This document shows positions 11,612 through 23,123 of a stretch of DNA of 64,000 bases, piece by piece; position 1 is the first letter of the stretch, and every line of letters starts with the position of its first letter. Source of the DNA: Pseudoscleropodium purum (Eukaryota; Streptophyta; Bryopsida; Hypnales; Brachytheciaceae); contig OZ017800.1 of assembly GCA_963969395.1 (NCBI GenBank), forward strand, positions 18,570,479-18,634,478. Reading direction: 5' to 3'. Below the pieces are notes generated by a model. That model was not told the DNA's origin and made no database searches. It saw only the letters and a program-made list of their open reading frames with translations. Both the position numbers and the translations under genes were made by a program.

Positions 11612-14575
11612 ATGGCCATCAACTCGTTTATGTATGTTGAAGTTTTGAGACGGTGCTTGAAGGAGGAAAACCTTAATGTTAATGTCGCGAAGCAGGTTCA
11701 CGACTACATCAACCAGAGTGGAATGGAGCAGAGTACATATGTGGCAAACAACCTAGTGAGCGTGTATATCAAGTGTGGAGAGTTGGAGGATGCGCGTGGA
11801 GTGTTTGATAAACTTGTGAACAAGAACGTGTTCAGTTGGACCATTATGATCGAAGGTTATGCAAAGCACAATCATGCTGACAAAGCAATGGAACTTTTCA
11901 ATCAAATGTGCCAAAAAGGGGTCCAGCCAAATGCATTTACTTTCTCGAGCATCCTGAAGGCATGTGCCGATCCATCAGCTTTGCAGTGGGGCAAAGAAGT
12001 TCATGCGCATGTAAGACAGGCTGGGCTTGAATCAGATGTGCGTCTGGGCACTGCACTTGTTCGCATGTATGCAAGTTGTGGCAGTATCGATGATGCCCAA
12101 GTAGTTTTTCGGCGAATGGAGGAACACGACGTGATCTCGTGGAACATAATGATCGGTGGACTTGCAGAGCATGGATTTGGGCAGGAGGCATATGGACTGC
12201 TTCTCCAAATGAAGCAGGAAGGCCTCGAACCCAATGCATTCACGTTTTCGAGCATTCTGAATCCATGTTCAAGCGCACTTCCAGGGGCTTTGGAGTGGGT
12301 AAAGGAGGTTCACAGGCATGTCCTCCAAGCAGGACTTGAGTCGGATTTGCGTGTGGGCACTGCGCTTGTCCAAATGTATGCAAATACTGGGAGTGTTGAT
12401 GATGCTCGGCTAGTTTTTAATCGCATGGAGGATCGTGATGTGATCACGTGGACCGTGATGATTGGTGGACTTGCACAACATGGGTGTGGTAGTGAAGCAT
12501 ATGGACTGCTTCTCCAAATGAAGCAGGAAGGCCTCAAACCCAATGCATTCACATTTTCGAGCATTTTGAATCCATGTTCAAGCGCAGGGGCTTTGGAGTG
12601 GGTGAAGGAGGTTCATAGGCATGTCCTCGAAGCGGGACTTGAGTCGGATTTGCGTGTGGGCAATGCGCTTGTCCACATGTATGGAAAGTGTGGCAGTTTG
12701 GATGATGCACGACTAGTTTTTGACCGGATGGAGGATCGTGATGTGATCACGTGGAACGTGATGATTGGTGGACTTGCCGAACACGGATGTGGGCAAGAAG
12801 CATATGAACTGCTTATGCAAATGCAAAGGGAAGGCTCGAAACCCGATGCATTCACGTTTGCGAGCATTCTGAATCCATGTTCAAGCGCAGGAGCTTTGGA
12901 GTGGGTGAAGGAGGTTCACAGGCATATCCTCGAAGCGGGACTTGAGTCGGATTTGCGTGTGGGCAATGCGCTTGTCCACATGTATGCGAATACTGGCAGT
13001 GTTGATGATGCTCGGCTAGTTTTTGACCGGATGGAGGATCGTGATGTGATCACGTGGAACGTGATGATTGGTGGACTTGCCGAACACGGATTTGGGCAAG
13101 AGGCATATGATCTGATTATTCAAATGCAAAGAGAAGGCTCGAAACCCGATGCATTCACGTTTGCGAGCATTCTGAATCCATGTTCAAGCGCAGGGGCTTT
13201 GGAGTGGGTGAAGGAGGTTCACAGGCATGTCCTCAAAGCAGGACTTGAGTCGGATTTGCGTGTGGGCAATGCGCTTGTCCACATGTATGCAAATACTGGT
13301 AGTGTTGATGATGCTCGGCTAGTTTTTGACCGGATGGAGGATCGTGATGTGATCACGTGGACCGTGATGATTGGTGGACTTGCACAACATGGGTGTGGGA
13401 GTGAAGCATATGATCTGCTTCTCCAAATGAAACATGAAGGTCTTGAACCCAGTGCAATCACGTTTGCGAGCATTCTGAATCCATGTTCAAGCGCAGGGGC
13501 TTTGGAGTGGGTGAAGGAGGTTCACAGGCATATCCTCAGAGCGGGACTTGAGTCGGACTTGCGTGTGGGCACTGCGCTTGTTCAAATGTATGGAAAGTGT
13601 GGCAGTTTGGTTGATGCTCGGCGAGTTTTTGACCGGATGGAGGATCGTGATGTGATCACGTGGACAGTGATGATTGGTGGACTTGCAGAGCATGGATGTG
13701 GGCGTGAAGCCCTGGAAGTCTTTGAAACTATGATTGCAGACGGTATTCAGCCCAATGAGATCTCGTTCGTGGCAGTCTTGTCGGCCTGTAGTCATGCTGG
13801 CCTTGTGGATGAGGGCCGTAGACTTTTTCTGGCTATGCCACAAGATTATGGCATCGAACCTACTGTAGTGCTTTGTTCCTGCATGGTGGATATTCTTGGC
13901 CGGGCAGGACACTTGGAGGAAGCAAAGCTCTTGATTGGCAACATGCCAGTGGAACCAAATGGGGCTACTTGGGGAGCCTTGCTTGGTGCTTGTAGAACGT
14001 ACGGTAATGTGGATTTGGGCAAACTTGCCACTACTGAGCGTCTCAAGTTGGAACCGATGGATGCTTCTACATACGTGCTTCTCTCGAATATCTATGCTGC
14101 AGCTGGCAAGTGGGAGGAGGTGTTGTGGGTGCGCACTATGATGCAGGAAAGAGGTATACGCAAGGAGCCAGGGCGTAGCTGGATTGAAGTTGATAACAAG
14201 GTCCATGACTTCGTCGTAGGGGATACTTCTCACTCAGAAGCGAAGGAGATCTATGCTGAGCTGAGGAGATTGAGTGAGAAAATTAAGACCGAAGGGTACC
14301 TTCCTGATACCCGGCTAGTGTTGCGGAACATTGAGGAGGAGGAGAAGGAACTTGCTCTTTGCTCCCATAGTGAGAAGTTGGCTATTGCTTATGGACTCAT
14401 GCGGACACCCTTTGGAGAGCCAATTCGGGTATTCAAGAACCTTCGAGTGTGTTTAGATTGCCATACAGCAACCAAGTTTATCTCAAAGGCAACTGAACGA
14501 GAGATTATTGTGAGGGATGCTAATCGCTTTCACCACTTCCAAAATGGTGTGTGTTCTTGTGATGATTATTGGTGA
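11612..14575 (+). CDS. DYW-class PLS pentatricopeptide repeat protein, organellar RNA editing factor
   Basis: PPR-DYW proteins recognise specific sites in organellar transcripts; the DYW domain acts as a cytidine deaminase for C-to-U editing. The first in-frame ATG gives 987 residues, but the frame is open from 11468 and PPR-like sequence (SLKTARSTTEAIGNLKNGL) lies before that ATG. The true start is therefore probably in an upstream exon that also encodes the transit peptide, which is absent here. PLS repeats run to about residue 720, followed by E/E+ motifs (GRSWIEVDNKVHDFVVGD) and a full DYW domain with the HSEKLA zinc/catalytic HxE motif, CLDCH, CSC and a terminal DDYW. Five central PLS triplets are nearly identical. 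It could be a site-specific editing factor; the target is not predicted. Confidence 0.93.
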   Translation: MAINSFMYVEVLRRCLKEENLNVNVAKQVHDYINQSGMEQSTYVANNLVSVYIKCGELEDARGVFDKLVNKNVFSWTIMIEGYAKHNHADKAMELFNQMCQKGVQPNAFTFSSILKACADPSALQWGKEVHAHVRQAGLESDVRLGTALVRMYASCGSIDDAQVVFRRMEEHDVISWNIMIGGLAEHGFGQEAYGLLLQMKQEGLEPNAFTFSSILNPCSSALPGALEWVKEVHRHVLQAGLESDLRVGTALVQMYANTGSVDDARLVFNRMEDRDVITWTVMIGGLAQHGCGSEAYGLLLQMKQEGLKPNAFTFSSILNPCSSAGALEWVKEVHRHVLEAGLESDLRVGNALVHMYGKCGSLDDARLVFDRMEDRDVITWNVMIGGLAEHGCGQEAYELLMQMQREGSKPDAFTFASILNPCSSAGALEWVKEVHRHILEAGLESDLRVGNALVHMYANTGSVDDARLVFDRMEDRDVITWNVMIGGLAEHGFGQEAYDLIIQMQREGSKPDAFTFASILNPCSSAGALEWVKEVHRHVLKAGLESDLRVGNALVHMYANTGSVDDARLVFDRMEDRDVITWTVMIGGLAQHGCGSEAYDLLLQMKHEGLEPSAITFASILNPCSSAGALEWVKEVHRHILRAGLESDLRVGTALVQMYGKCGSLVDARRVFDRMEDRDVITWTVMIGGLAEHGCGREALEVFETMIADGIQPNEISFVAVLSACSHAGLVDEGRRLFLAMPQDYGIEPTVVLCSCMVDILGRAGHLEEAKLLIGNMPVEPNGATWGALLGACRTYGNVDLGKLATTERLKLEPMDASTYVLLSNIYAAAGKWEEVLWVRTMMQERGIRKEPGRSWIEVDNKVHDFVVGDTSHSEAKEIYAELRRLSEKIKTEGYLPDTRLVLRNIEEEEKELALCSHSEKLAIAYGLMRTPFGEPIRVFKNLRVCLDCHTATKFISKATEREIIVRDANRFHHFQNGVCSCDDYW
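12284..13700 (+). repeat. tandem 303-bp PLS triplets within the PPR gene
   Basis: The landmark 'agcattctgaatccatgttc' recurs at about 12251, 12560, 12863, 13166 and 13469. The spacings are 309, 303, 303 and 303; the 309 comes from a 6-nt insertion (Leu-Pro) in the first interval. Each unit encodes GALEWVKEVHRH..., LVFDRMEDRDVIT and AEHG/AQHG blocks, 101 residues, one P-L-S triplet. Differences cluster at a few positions (NTG/KCG, WNV/WTV), suggesting recent unequal duplication or gene conversion. Confidence 0.9.
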
Positions 14576-17500
14576 CAAGGTTGGCAATCTTGACCAATTG
14601 TAGTCTATGTTGTTGTCTAGAGCTCTTCATTGGAATTGTTTCATCATTTGTGAATACATTATGGTGTTGATCATTGATTGAAAACTATTGCATTGGTTGG
14701 AAATGACTTGAGGCACATGTTCATAGAGGTTGTCACCACTTGCATTTTATTCACCTATTGTTTTTGTGAAGAATATGAAATCAAAGGTTGGCAAATTTTG
14801 GCTATAGAAATGATTGTAGCACTACTATTCACTTTACATCCTATTGTTGGGAACATCAAAATCTAAGGAATCTTTATTGAAAAGACTAGTCACATGGAAA
14901 TATCAATCGATTATTTTGAAGTCCTTCCTTCAAGAAGACCTTGTAAGCTTTTATTTTTTTTCCAATAGTGAGTTTACTTTTGTTTTCTTTGACTATTGTG
15001 CTTATAATTAGGTAATTTAATTTTTGATCTTAGTGTTGGTGTCAATTTTGGAAGTTATTCCCTACAAGATTGAGAGGACATTTAACAAGTTGTCAAAATT
15101 GTCATGTTTAAGTGCATTGAGAGAAAATACAATAGAAAGTTTCTTTTTTGAAATTTACTTGTACAAAAGTGTATTAGATGGCATTGGAATGTAGAAAATT
15201 TTAGCCCATTTGATTGTGTAGATTGTAAGGTTATAGAAGAAAAGGATTTTCTTAGACTTCACTTGATAGGATCAAAAATCTTTAATTTCTTATGAAATGA
15301 GATTTTTACACAATCATATTTTTTTACTATTGCCTATTATATCATGGTTGTTATATACATGCCAAATTTTAGAAACATATAAGTTTTGTTTCATGGATTG
15401 TTCAAATTGCCTTTTTTACCCAATAAACCTCAAGTAATATAACTTTTAATTTTGGCACTTGATAAAAAAAATGTATATGTATTTTGATGAAGCTCATGTA
15501 AGTCCACATCTTGTTTTAAATTTTCACAAACATTCATTCTAAAATGACTTCTACAATGTACACCAACTTAAACTTCTTGTTGTCCCTTTGAGGGACAGTG
15601 AACCTTTACTTGGGTGTTAATATTGAAACTAGGTGATTAAAGTGTGTAACATATATTGGTGTCACTATAAATTTAAGAATGATAAACAATTTTTTTTTCT
15701 AGAATGTCCTTAAAATGTAATTTAGGATTGTTTACAAGGTACTATTTTTTTTCTTGTTCTTCTATATGTTTATTGGTTTGAATGGTCTTTATTGCCACAA
15801 TTGTTCCATTTACACTCTAGTTTTGAAGCCATTTGTTGAGTGATTTTGTATGAGTTTTAGGCTTTTCAACTGTGATAAGTGATCTACTTCTAGGAATTAT
15901 AATTAGTTTGCTACTACAATAATTTATCCTATTAGTATGTGACACTAATTTACAAATGACGCACTATTCATAATATACTTAAATTAATTTACATTCAAAT
16001 CTTTCGTGTGTTCTATTAATTTTCATAGAATAAAATTAGTGCTTAGCAAATCTAGAACCTCTACAATGTATTGTTGTTGGGGTAGTGTCTAGTAAATTTA
16101 TAACCTTTAGTATTTTAGTTCTAAAGAATAAAAATAATGAATTGGCAAATCTATAACCTATTCTATTCTTGCAAAGACATTAATATTGTGCCTATTTTAA
16201 TTGGATAAATTTATGTAGCTTAAACTAGAACTAACAATACACTTGACTCTCTTAGATGACATTGTTTTTTAGGAGAAACGGGCTTCTAAATGAAGTTGCA
16301 TGTATTTACAACTTCACATGTGGAACTAGCTAAAACAAATGTATACACAACATGTCAAATTCTTAAGAAACATTGGGAAGGTCCAATTACAAAATGTGTC
16401 AATCGAGAAGATTGAAATCATTGATTACTACTAAAGTTAGAATTTGCCAAGTAAAAAATATCTATAGATTCCTAGATCTTCAAACAACTAGAGTGTGTCA
16501 TTAAAGAATGTGTAGGAACATTGTTTACCACAAAAGTGAGAATTTACTAGTTGACTAAGAAATAATTCTAAGTTTTTGGAAATTTAAATGATTATATCAT
16601 TGTTTGTGTAGTAAAGAATTGTTTTACTTATACACATTGTAGGGTTGATACTTGTTTCAAAATATTTTCAATTCCAAATATCTCTATAAGGTTTCAAAAT
16701 TGTCTATAACCAAGTTTGTTGTTAGTTGGTGCCAAGCTCTAATGCCGACCCTCTACTAAAGGTAGGTACTCTTAACTAAGTGATTTAGAGCATTGTCAAT
16801 CCAACTTGACCAACAAAGTACACTATCATCAAGTTTTTAGTTTCAAAAGACCCAATCTTAGTCTCCAATTGTACCGAAAAAATAGTTTATGTACCAATTT
16901 GTAAGCGCTTATTTACGCACTTTTTGGAAATATGCGTCAACAACCAATTTCTAGTATTTTGAATTTAAATCCTAATGGATGTCTAATGTTGGTCCATTGT
17001 GCCTTTCTAGCAATGGATCTTTTCAAAGTTCTTAAGGTTCAAAGAAATCACTAAAAACTATCCAAATTACAATTGAAAAATTAATTTTAACAACACTAAG
17101 TCTCTTAGATGCTATGATTTTCTAATAAAAGCATCTAATCTAAATTTAACTCTCTTAGATTGTGGTTCAATTTATGAAATTTCCAAAAACATAAGTTTTG
17201 TAAGATTTAAAGATTCCTACAAGAAATTATGACAGGATGAAGTTGGAGCCTTTAAGAGGCTATCTAAACTTCATCTACTCTTTTAGACATTTTCCCTACT
17301 CCAATTGACTACAAATTTTGAACCCTAGTTCTATAACACTAACTTCTACATTAGTTACAATTATATGTTCCAATGGATGATTTTTCAGTGACTTCATCCA
17401 TTCCTTGTCTTGGACTTCATCCATCTATAACTATTGGAGTTTTAAATATTTTCTAGAGTTTGAAGTGGTTCTAGACTCCTCTAAGTTCTTTCTATCTAAT

Positions 17501-18610
17501 GTTAACTCTAAATTTGTACTTGGTTGTCTTCAAAAGATTCTAATTTACTTCCTACTTCATTCTTAAGGTGCAAAATTTCTATTGTTAATTTACTATTTTT
17601 AGACTTTTGAATTTGGTTAATTTTAGATTCTAAGATTTTCCATCCAAATTACTAAATAACTCCAAGTTTGGACTCTCCTATTGAAAGTTATGAGTGGATG
17701 AAGTTTGACTACTAATTAGTACTTCTAAACTCATCCGCGGTTTTCTACTAATTTACAACTTGAAATTTACTTTTATTTTCACTTTTAACCTCTATATTTT
17801 TAACTCTATCTAAGTTTTTGTTCATGTTTTATATAGATGAGTTTGACTAAGTTTCATCCATATTGACTCCTAAACTTCATCTATGAATATCTTTTTTAAT
17901 TTGAATCTAATTTCTAAGTAAAATACGTTTTTGAAAAACCCTTAGCAAATTCTATAAGATTCTCTATCTTAGTCTTAGAGAACACCTAATCTTAACACCC
18001 TAACTTGTATTTGAAGTTTGGCCCAGTATAGAAATGGCTAATCCTAGAAATTAAATAACAATTGAAGTAATTAGTGTCTTACTTTGAAATTTGCCGTATC
18101 TTGAAGATGGTCAAAAACACCTTCAAACTCCCCATCATTGGCCATGGTTGAATCTTTTGTGTAATTTTTCTCACCACTTGGAGAGACAGTTTTTATACAA
18201 GTTTGTCAATTTTTGAACTTCCTTCTTTCTTTCCTCTTCTACTCTTTCTTTTTCTTCTAATGCTATTCTACTTCAATTATTGTAATTTTAGATTGACTCT
18301 TCGGAAAATAACATTCCTAATGTTTCAAAATCCTAAATAATCATTGACTTTTGGAAATCCCTTATCTCTTATCCTATTCAATTATTATCCAACCCAAATG
18401 ATTAATGACTTGAAATGTTTCTTCAAGATTTCCTTCTAAATCATATCGCACTCCGCATATGAATACTCTCTCCATTCACTTGCAATTTGGAGTGTTGGTT
18501 TTGATCTAATTGAAGTTTGAAGAATTGAGAGCTTTGAAAAATTGTTTCTTCTATTGTATTATTAATTGTCTATTCTTTCTATTCTATTTCTCTATTCTAC
18601 CTCTTTTTTT
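14576..18610. other. AT-rich intergenic stretch after the PPR gene
   Basis: The first few hundred bases are probably the 3' UTR of the PPR gene. The remainder is AT-rich with stops in all frames. Between 17.2 and 17.9 kb the phrase 'ttcatcc' with 'actaagtt' or 'aagttt' recurs many times on the same strand, giving a low-complexity look. No gene or clear element ends were found. Confidence 0.6.
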
Positions 18611-19127
18611 AAGGGCCACTTTACATATAGAGGCTAGGCCAATTCATTGTTTAGAGATCAAGAATCCTCACTTTTAATTGGACAAAACATTGAAATTGGT
18701 CCCAACCCCTTTACACTTGGAGGCTAGGCCAATTTGGAACAATAAATTTTTTATTCAAAAAGGACATGATTTGACATAACCAAAGCTTTCTAAATTGGTA
18801 CACCAAAAATGGGAGGCCAGTTCTTGGCCTAGGGACTAATGTCAAATTTCAATTAAAATTATTATTTTTTGAAACAAATTAGAACTATTGGATTTTGGAC
18901 AATCAAACTCTAGGTATAAAGTGGCTCTAAAAATTTCAACCTTCCTCTTTTCCCCTTCTAGTTTTTTTAAAATTGGCCTCAAGGCCTTTACACTTGGGAG
19001 AATCAAACCCATTATAATCTTATTCTATTGAGTAATTGAGGCCGGCTTTAGCCCAAAAGGAGTTGAAACTTGGTGCAAACTACCTCAAAGAAAATTAGCC
19101 TGTCCTCTAGGTGTAAAGCGGCCCTAA
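18611..19127. repeat. cluster of direct and inverted short repeats (CTCTAGGTGTAAAGYGGC module)
   Basis: Copies of one 17-24 nt module appear in both orientations. 'gggccactttacatatagagg' near 18613 and 'cctttacacttggaggc' near 18708 are one orientation; both continue with aggctaggcc. 'ctctaggtataaagtggctc' near 18908 and 'ctctaggtgtaaagcggccc' near 19105 are the inverse. A partial copy, 'gcctttacacttggg', is near 18985. No coding potential was found. This could be the remnant of a transposon with sub-terminal repeats. Confidence 0.5.
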
Positions 19128-19261
19128 GTATTCGACTACCCTACTTGCCCTTCTCTATTCTATGGCCATGTGAATTTCTTTTATAGATGTTTTGTTACAA
19201 TATCAAAAGACAAGATTGAATGTTTGAAAGGATCTCCATTTTTTAAAGTTAAAATTATAAA

Positions 19262-19600
19262 CTAGTTCGAATGGGTAGGAGACCCCAGTTCAAGAACTAG
19301 TGCTCAGAAGCTGGAAGCAGTGCTTCAGCAATAGTGCTCAAGGTTGGCATTAACCCCTTCTTTTTCTTGCTTGGCCGTCATGTGGTGAGGCTAGGTTAGC
19401 CTAGACTACCTTCGAGGGTAGTAGGGCAGATGACGTGGCCATACTCGCACTTGAGACCCGAATCCGAGATGAGAACCGTATCCGTAGTGAGACCCGGACC
19501 CAAGGTGAGAATTATACCTGCCAAACCAGACCCATGTGGGTGCTTTATTCCCACCCTTGGTATAAAGTGTATACAACCAAGGCCTTAATAATTAAATTGA
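19262..19600 (+). other. GC-rich patch with ACTAGTTC/GAACTAGT inverted repeat and minisatellite
   Basis: An isolated GC-richer patch in the desert. It opens with ACTAGTTC and GAACTAGT as inverted arms about 28 nt apart, and AGTTCAAGAAC inside could be a weak B box. It continues through an 18-nt tandem repeat (19453-19524) to a stretch with cccacccttggtataaag. It may be a SINE or small retroelement fragment; no complete terminal structure was found. Confidence 0.35.
19453..19524 (+). repeat. 18-nt tandem repeat, four units
   Basis: Units start at 19453 (GAGACCCGAATCCGAGAT), 19471 (GAGAACCGTATCCGTAGT), 19489 (GAGACCCGGACCCAAGGT) and 19507 (GAGAATTATACC...). The 18-nt period keeps one frame open and would encode six-residue repeats of ETRIRD/ENRIRS type, but there is no supporting gene context. 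Confidence 0.65.
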
Positions 19601-20499
19601 GATGAAGTAGAAAATTAGTGGACATTTTGAGATTTGTGTCTATGTTTGTTCTGTATGTAGGAGAGGGGCTAAGACTATCTCATATGTGGCATGGGATTGA
19701 AGATATCATTCAGTTGCCAAAATTTTGGTTCATTGCATTTCCCATTCATGTTCCATACGCCATATAAGGTAAACCTGCCTATGACAGGCAAATCACCCAT
19801 GACAAGCACCTAGGGAACTCCCCCATTACAGTCTTCCATCAACCCATGAGAAACTTTTTCTTAAAAATAGAATTAAGACTACATTAGGTTGATTTTAGTT
19901 GTTATCAAAGCTTTGGAATATGGTTATGGAGTTATTAATAACTGTAATAGAACATTGACACCTTTCTAGTGTAAACTGTTAGTAAAAAGTTATTTTTTAA
20001 TTTCTTTATGTCATATCCATGTTAGGAAATCTTGTAACCATGTTAAAGAATGTTATGACTGCTTTGGGTGGTAAGATGACCATCATGGAAACACTTTTCT
20101 GTTGATTTGGGGTAGTCTACAGACTTTTTTGGGCAAACTGGACAGCAAACTTCGAAAATTCACAAAAAATTCATATTTTGTCAAAAAAATAAAATTCTAG
20201 TTGCTTCCTTCATTTCTCACATTTGTCTTTGTACAAAAAAAAATCAGATTTTTTTTGTCAATGGCAATAGGACAGATCAGCCATTCTGCCGGTCATAGGC
20301 AGGTTTACCTTAAGTGTTCCAAACCCAAAAGGTCAAATGTGAAACATGAATTTTTTACAAATTTTACAAATTGTGCCTTTCAAAATCGTTTGTTGACAAT
20401 CTGACATGAGTATCCCATGAATAAGAAGGATCCTTATCCATGGAATAGGGCAAGTTCTCACAGAGGCATTTTCAAATTTTATGTTGGTTTTAAATTGTT

Positions 20500-21560
20500 T
20501 TTTTTACTTCATCCCATTTTAATTTTTTAGTCCTTTTTTTGTGATTTGGAGTCCCAAAATTGTCTAATTCAATTAGTTTCCATTTTTTTTTTCCTTTTCA
20601 TGGTAGTGCATCCCCTTAAACAAAAAATGAGGGGCTCTTTCTAATATATTTTCTTGAATTTAAGAAAAATGAATAAGTGCAAAGCTATACCTTTAGTAAT
20701 TTGTAACGAAGACTAATGCGCTTGTTGCAGCATATGATGAAAATGATTTCTAGGTCTGTTTCTATGGGCATTTTCTTTTCCTTTTTGTAGTTTAATTTTG
20801 CTTCTTATTTCATTTTATGGCAATTACTAAAAGTGATGCCAAAGTTTCACCATTCTTTGGTGCTCATTAATGCTCCTAGAAGATGCACACATGAAGTAGG
20901 GCAAATGCTGAAGGACGCATTTGTATTTTGTTTTTTTGGTCTAATTGATTTTTGTACTTCATCCCTTTCTAATTTTTTATCCTTTATTTTTGGTAATTTA
21001 AGGTCCCAAAATTGTCCAAATCAATTAACTAGTTTCCATTGTTTTTTCCCTTTTCAGTGGAGTGCATCCTCGAAGTCCAAAAATGAAGGGCTCTTTGTAA
21101 TACAATTTATTAATTTTAAGAGAAATGAATGAGTAAGAAGCTATCCCTTCACTAATTTGTAATAGGGACTACTAATTCTTCAAATGCATATAATGATTTC
21201 CATGTGTGCTACTATAGACATTTGCTTAATTTAGTTTTTTTTAATAATTAATTGCATTTCACTTCCATTTTTGTTTTATCGGAATTATTAATTAGGACAC
21301 CGTAAGTTTCATCATTCAATGGTGCTCATTAATGCTCACAGTTGAAGCACGCCTCGAAGAATACAAATGCTCTCCAAGGCTTATTTAAATTTCCAGTGAA
21401 TTGGCATGTCTTCTTGTTCTATACATTTTTTCCTTTTTTTTGGGACATGTTTGGTCCTAGACTTCTCCAATTCAATTAGTTCACAATGTTTATGCCTCTC
21501 AAATGTACTGCTTCCTTGAAGCTAGAAATTGAAGGCCTTCCTTCTAAAAGGTCCTTTTTT
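20500..21560 (+). repeat. three diverged tandem copies of a ~450-bp unit
   Basis: Landmarks recur in order. 'cttcatccc' then 'aattttttatcctt' then 'gtcccaaaattgtc' occurs near 20508 and 20959, and 'tccaattcaattag' occurs again near 21467. 'ggtgctcattaatgctc' occurs near 20859 and 21321. 'atgaggggctcttt' or 'atgaagggctcttt' occurs near 20627 and 21083, and 'ttgaaggcc' near 21530. The period is about 450-460 bp. No ORF is conserved across units, so they appear non-coding. Confidence 0.65.
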
Positions 21561-23123
21561 ATAATAAACGAGTTGTGACATATGTCTTTATCATTGTTGT
21601 GAAAGTCAAAGATTTGTTTCTCATATTTTGTACATTCCATCAACTACTTAGCAGTAGGTGCATTAAAGGTGTTTTTTGGGACACATATTTTGAATTGTCT
21701 TTGTAGTCCATCGACTGTCTTTGAATGAGTCAAGTTACACACCTAATGAGCATTATGCACATTGTACATTATAATGTAGTCATTCAATAGTTATATTAGA
21801 GAATTGTAAGGTACATTAAAAAAATATTGGAATTTTATGTATTCATATTTTTTTATTTTTTTATTTTTCAAAATAGAACTTCTACTACTTCCAAAGCACT
21901 CATTGTGCAATATAACCTAAACTCAAAATCCACCCCGCCAAGTATTTTTGCCTTCATCCTAAGCAGCTACCTTTTGATTCAATTTTTTACCAATAGTCAA
22001 TGCTCTACCACTGACTGCAATAACTTCTGTAGTTTACATGTAGTGAAGAATGTAGTGGATGTTGATATGGACCAACTTGTTGTAAGTGACATTTTCTGGG
22101 ACGTCTTTAGAGATGTACACATCTCACTTGACATCTTCGCATTCTGCAATTTACAATGGCATGTGCATGCCAACATCAAATGAAATTTGCACTCCTACTG
22201 ACATTAATTGCCAAACACAGTGACATCTTAGAAAACATGTTTTGTTTTTGGCTAACGATACCAAAAATGTGGTTTTCTTATAGTGGACATACGCCTGCAA
22301 TTGCCCCAATAGACATTCCAAATGAAGGTACTTGAGCCATGGCAAGAGGTCACCCATGAGGATGTTGTCCTTCCGTTTCCCATAGCTCCATGATTCTAGG
22401 AAGATGGTGTTCCCGTTCTCATTGTAGATACTCTTGTTGGGAGAGTCGTTAATGAGAAGGGTGTTGTCCGCCGTGAAAGATGTGCTACCACTCGGATTGG
22501 TGAACAACCCCTTTGAAAGCACTTTGAGAAGCTACATTTTTGGACCGAAATGTAGGTACGACTTCGAATCATTTGGGGAGATTTGAAGCCTCTAGAGGGT
22601 TGTTTCAATTTTGTTCCCAATACTACTAGTTGTTGTCGGGCTAGCAATTACAAAAAAAAATTATTATTAAAAAAAAAAGGTTTGGTCCCGAAATGCAAAA
22701 AAAAGTCTAAATTTTTTTTACATTTTAAATCAATGACATGGCACTCTCTCTACCATGTTGGATTTGCGTTCCTGTAGTAGTTTTGGCATTCACAAGGGCT
22801 GATAACTTGTAGTATTCTAGAAGCCCCAAATTTCTTCTAATGAAGTTTGAATCGGCTTGCAAAATTCTTGTCCTAGGATGTCAAAGGGAGCTTTGGAATT
22901 ACTGAAGAGGTGTTTTGCTATGGGTTTGGCATTGTGTTTGAGCATCGTGGACTAGACCACTACTCTCTACAATCTCAAACACCTCACCTAGGAATTTTGT
23001 TAGGTTCTGCACGCCTAGCATATACTGCCCACAACCCAATGATCATAAAGAAAGTAGTTAGGTATATACAAATCCTTCTATCTTTGCAAAACATCTAAAA
23101 ATTTGTTACTTTTTGAGACCTTT
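21561..23123. other. AT-rich stretch with mixed-composition patch, no gene seen
   Basis: The 22.2-22.5 kb part is less AT-rich (for example ttgtccgccgtgaaagatg), and short ORFs occur on both strands, but none resembles a known protein. 'ttttcttatagtgg' near 22272-22285 looks like a CACTA-type right end (CCACTATAAGAAAA in reverse); the matching left end could be 'cagtgacatcttagaaaac' near 22219, but similarity is poor. Confidence 0.45.

Noticed and set aside
13487..14233. Long antisense open frame (248 residues) opposite the PPR gene
   Set aside because: It is a shadow of the repetitive PPR-DYW coding sequence, with no domain resemblance. The other antisense frames in 12-13.5 kb repeat with the 303-bp period for the same reason.
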